Below are positions 62,664 to 64,000 of a stretch of DNA of 64,000 nt, piece after piece (within the stretch, counting starts at the first letter, position 1; each line of letters starts with the position of its first letter). The notes beneath the pieces are model-generated. The model made no database searches, was not told the DNA's origin, and saw only the letters and a program-made list of their open reading frames with translations. The DNA is taken from positions 250,333 through 314,332 of the forward strand of contig NZ_CP046230.1 of NCBI RefSeq assembly GCF_012563145.1, read 5' to 3'. This DNA comes from Enterobacteriaceae endosymbiont of Plateumaris consimilis (GTDB taxonomy: Bacteria > Pseudomonadota > Gammaproteobacteria > Enterobacterales > Enterobacteriaceae). The translations under genes and the position numbers were made by a program.

Positions 62664-63821
62664 ATGCAAAAAAAATATTATAGTTTATATATTCATATTC
62701 CTTGGTGTTTAAAAAAATGTCCTTATTGTGATTTTTATTCTTTAAGAATTTCTGATTCTAACTCTAATTCTAATAAAAATATAAAAAAAAGATATATTAA
62801 TAATTTATTATTTGATTTAGAAAACGATTTATTTTTTTTAAAAGAAAAACTAATTTATATTACAAGTATCTTTTTTGGTGGAGGTACACCTAGTTTAATA
62901 AATGGAAAATTAATTTATTATTTATTAAATGAAATAAATAAAAAAGTATATATAAAAAAATCAGCTGAAATTACTATAGAAGCGAATCCTTCATCTATTA
63001 ATAAAAAAAATATTTTAGAATATAAAAAAAGTGGAATTAATCGTATTTCTATAGGTATTCAAAGTTTTAATGATATTAGTCTAAAATTATTAGGAAGGAT
63101 TCATTCAGCTAAAGATGCTATTAATGCTATTAATACAGTAGTTGATAATGGTTTTACAAATTTTAATATAGATTTAATGTATGGCATACCAGGACAAACT
63201 TTAAAAGAAGCCAAAAATGATTTATATCAAACATTATTCTTTCATCCTAAACATATATCATGGTATCAACTTACAATAGAACCAAATACAATTTTTTATA
63301 AATATAAACCAACAAATTTACCAAAATATAATACTTTATGGAAAATTTATAAAGAAGGTAAAAAAATTTTAAAAAAATATGGATATATACATTATGAAAT
63401 ATCTTCTTTTGTAAAAAAAAATATTTTTAAATGTAAACATAATTTAAATTATTGGAATTTTGGAGATTATATTGGTATAGGTTGTTCAGCACATGGTAAA
63501 TTTACTATGAATGATGGAAGTATTATTCGTACTACTAAAAATAATAATATTATAAAATATATGAATGGTAATTATTTATTTTCTTATAAAAAAGTTAAAG
63601 ATTGTGATAAAATATTAGAATTTTTTTTAAATAGATTTCGTTTATTTAAAAAAATTTCTAAAAAAGATTTTACTTTAATTACAGGTATAAAAATTAATTC
63701 TATTAGTTTACATATAACAAAATCAGTAAAATTAGGATATATGAAACATAATAAAAATTATTTGATAGTTACTAAAAAAGGGTATTTATTTTTAAATAAT
63801 TTATTAGAAATCTTTATTTAG
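62664..63821 (+). CDS. hemW: HemW heme chaperone (radical SAM fold)
   Basis: 385 aa from the ATG at 62664, close to E. coli HemW (378). The radical-SAM cluster motif CLKKCPYCDF, GGGTPSL, IEANPSS, RISIGIQSF and SWYQLTIEPNT match HemW; the extra Cys typical of HemN after CPYC is absent, which argues against coproporphyrinogen oxidase. The C-terminal HTH-like domain ends FLNNLLEIFI. In-frame ATGs from 62622 lie inside yggT and would give an unmatched N-terminus. Confidence 0.94.
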   Translation: MQKKYYSLYIHIPWCLKKCPYCDFYSLRISDSNSNSNKNIKKRYINNLLFDLENDLFFLKEKLIYITSIFFGGGTPSLINGKLIYYLLNEINKKVYIKKSAEITIEANPSSINKKNILEYKKSGINRISIGIQSFNDISLKLLGRIHSAKDAINAINTVVDNGFTNFNIDLMYGIPGQTLKEAKNDLYQTLFFHPKHISWYQLTIEPNTIFYKYKPTNLPKYNTLWKIYKEGKKILKKYGYIHYEISSFVKKNIFKCKHNLNYWNFGDYIGIGCSAHGKFTMNDGSIIRTTKNNNIIKYMNGNYLFSYKKVKDCDKILEFFLNRFRLFKKISKKDFTLITGIKINSISLHITKSVKLGYMKHNKNYLIVTKKGYLFLNNLLEIFI

Positions 63822-63826
63822 TTAAA

Positions 63827-64000
63827 TTAATTAGTTTTTATATATTCTAAAATCCATATTTTTTTATTTATTTTTTTTGCTTTATTAAAAAATTTTGTTG
63901 ATGATAAATTATCATAATTTTTATAGATTTTTTTAAATGTATTTGATGGGGTAATATAATTATTATTATTAATATTATTAATATTAAAAATAATGTAATC
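63827..64000 (-). CDS. trmB: C-terminal fragment, possibly tRNA m7G46 methyltransferase
   Basis: A minus-strand frame is open from the right edge for 57 residues and stops five bases from the hemW stop. Its last 23 residues, TKFFNKAKKINKKIW and following, line up without gaps with the TrmB C-terminus (TKFEQRGHRLGHGVW in E. coli): Thr-Lys-Phe, the basic run, Trp and Leu agree. TrmB also lies on this strand beyond hemW in E. coli. The SAM-binding Glu after TKF is Phe and the RGHRLGHG part is Lys-rich, so the protein may be degraded. Tentative because most of the gene is out of view. Confidence 0.4.
   Translation of the reverse strand, partial: DYIIFNINNINNNNYITPSNTFKKIYKNYDNLSSTKFFNKAKKINKKIWILEYIKTN

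Overview
The window is a stretch of a very AT-rich, gene-dense chromosome that reads as a strongly reduced gammaproteobacterial genome, most likely an obligate insect endosymbiont related to Enterobacterales (Buchnera/Blochmannia type). The evidence is that almost every protein aligns along its length with its E. coli counterpart, proteins are rich in Lys/Asn/Ile, spacers are nearly pure A+T, and there are no mobile elements, phages, CRISPR arrays or defence genes. The gene order is also a thinned version of the E. coli order as I remember it. I cannot name the species from sequence alone.

Layout. 1-8.6 kb: 3' part of lpdA, then dapE and the protein quality-control block bolA-tig-clpP-clpX-lon (all minus). 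8.7-18.0 kb: suhB, nfuA, metA, proS, tilS, dnaE. 18.4-27.4 kb: bamA, rseP, uppS, dxr, frr, pyrH, tsf, rpsB (minus), the E. coli rpsB-to-dnaE block with cdsA and the whole skp-lpxD-fabZ-lpxA-lpxB-rnhB segment gone. 27.5-37.4 kb: map, the macromolecular synthesis operon rpsU-dnaG-rpoD, tsaD, uppP, cca, a shortened hldE and ribB. 37.4-37.7 kb: tRNA-Arg, -His and -Pro behind one promoter. 37.9-42.0 kb: rho, trxA, a shortened cyaA, dksA. 42.0-43.7 kb: a 1.7 kb gene desert. 43.7-47.5 kb: sodA, aroE, tsaC, def, fmt. 47.5-61.2 kb: the alpha, spc and S10 ribosomal protein operons in canonical order, including rpmJ and rpmD, which are short. 61.4-64.0 kb: ruvX, yggT, hemW and the tail of a probable trmB.

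Together the genes supply translation, transcription (rpoA, rpoD, rho, dksA), replication (dnaE, dnaG), proteostasis, peptidoglycan lipid-carrier recycling (uppS, uppP), outer-membrane assembly (bamA, rseP), and pieces of nutrient pathways: methionine (metA), lysine/diaminopimelate (dapE), aromatic amino acids (aroE) and riboflavin (ribB).

I found no new multi-gene system. The unusual signals are signs of advanced but selective decay: an essential primase gene interrupted at a 13-base A tract that slippage could repair; full-length DXR and SuhB proteins whose metal-binding active sites have been lost; HldE and CyaA reduced to single catalytic domains; a thioredoxin with a CNPC active site; and missing lipid A and phospholipid genes in a cell that keeps BamA.
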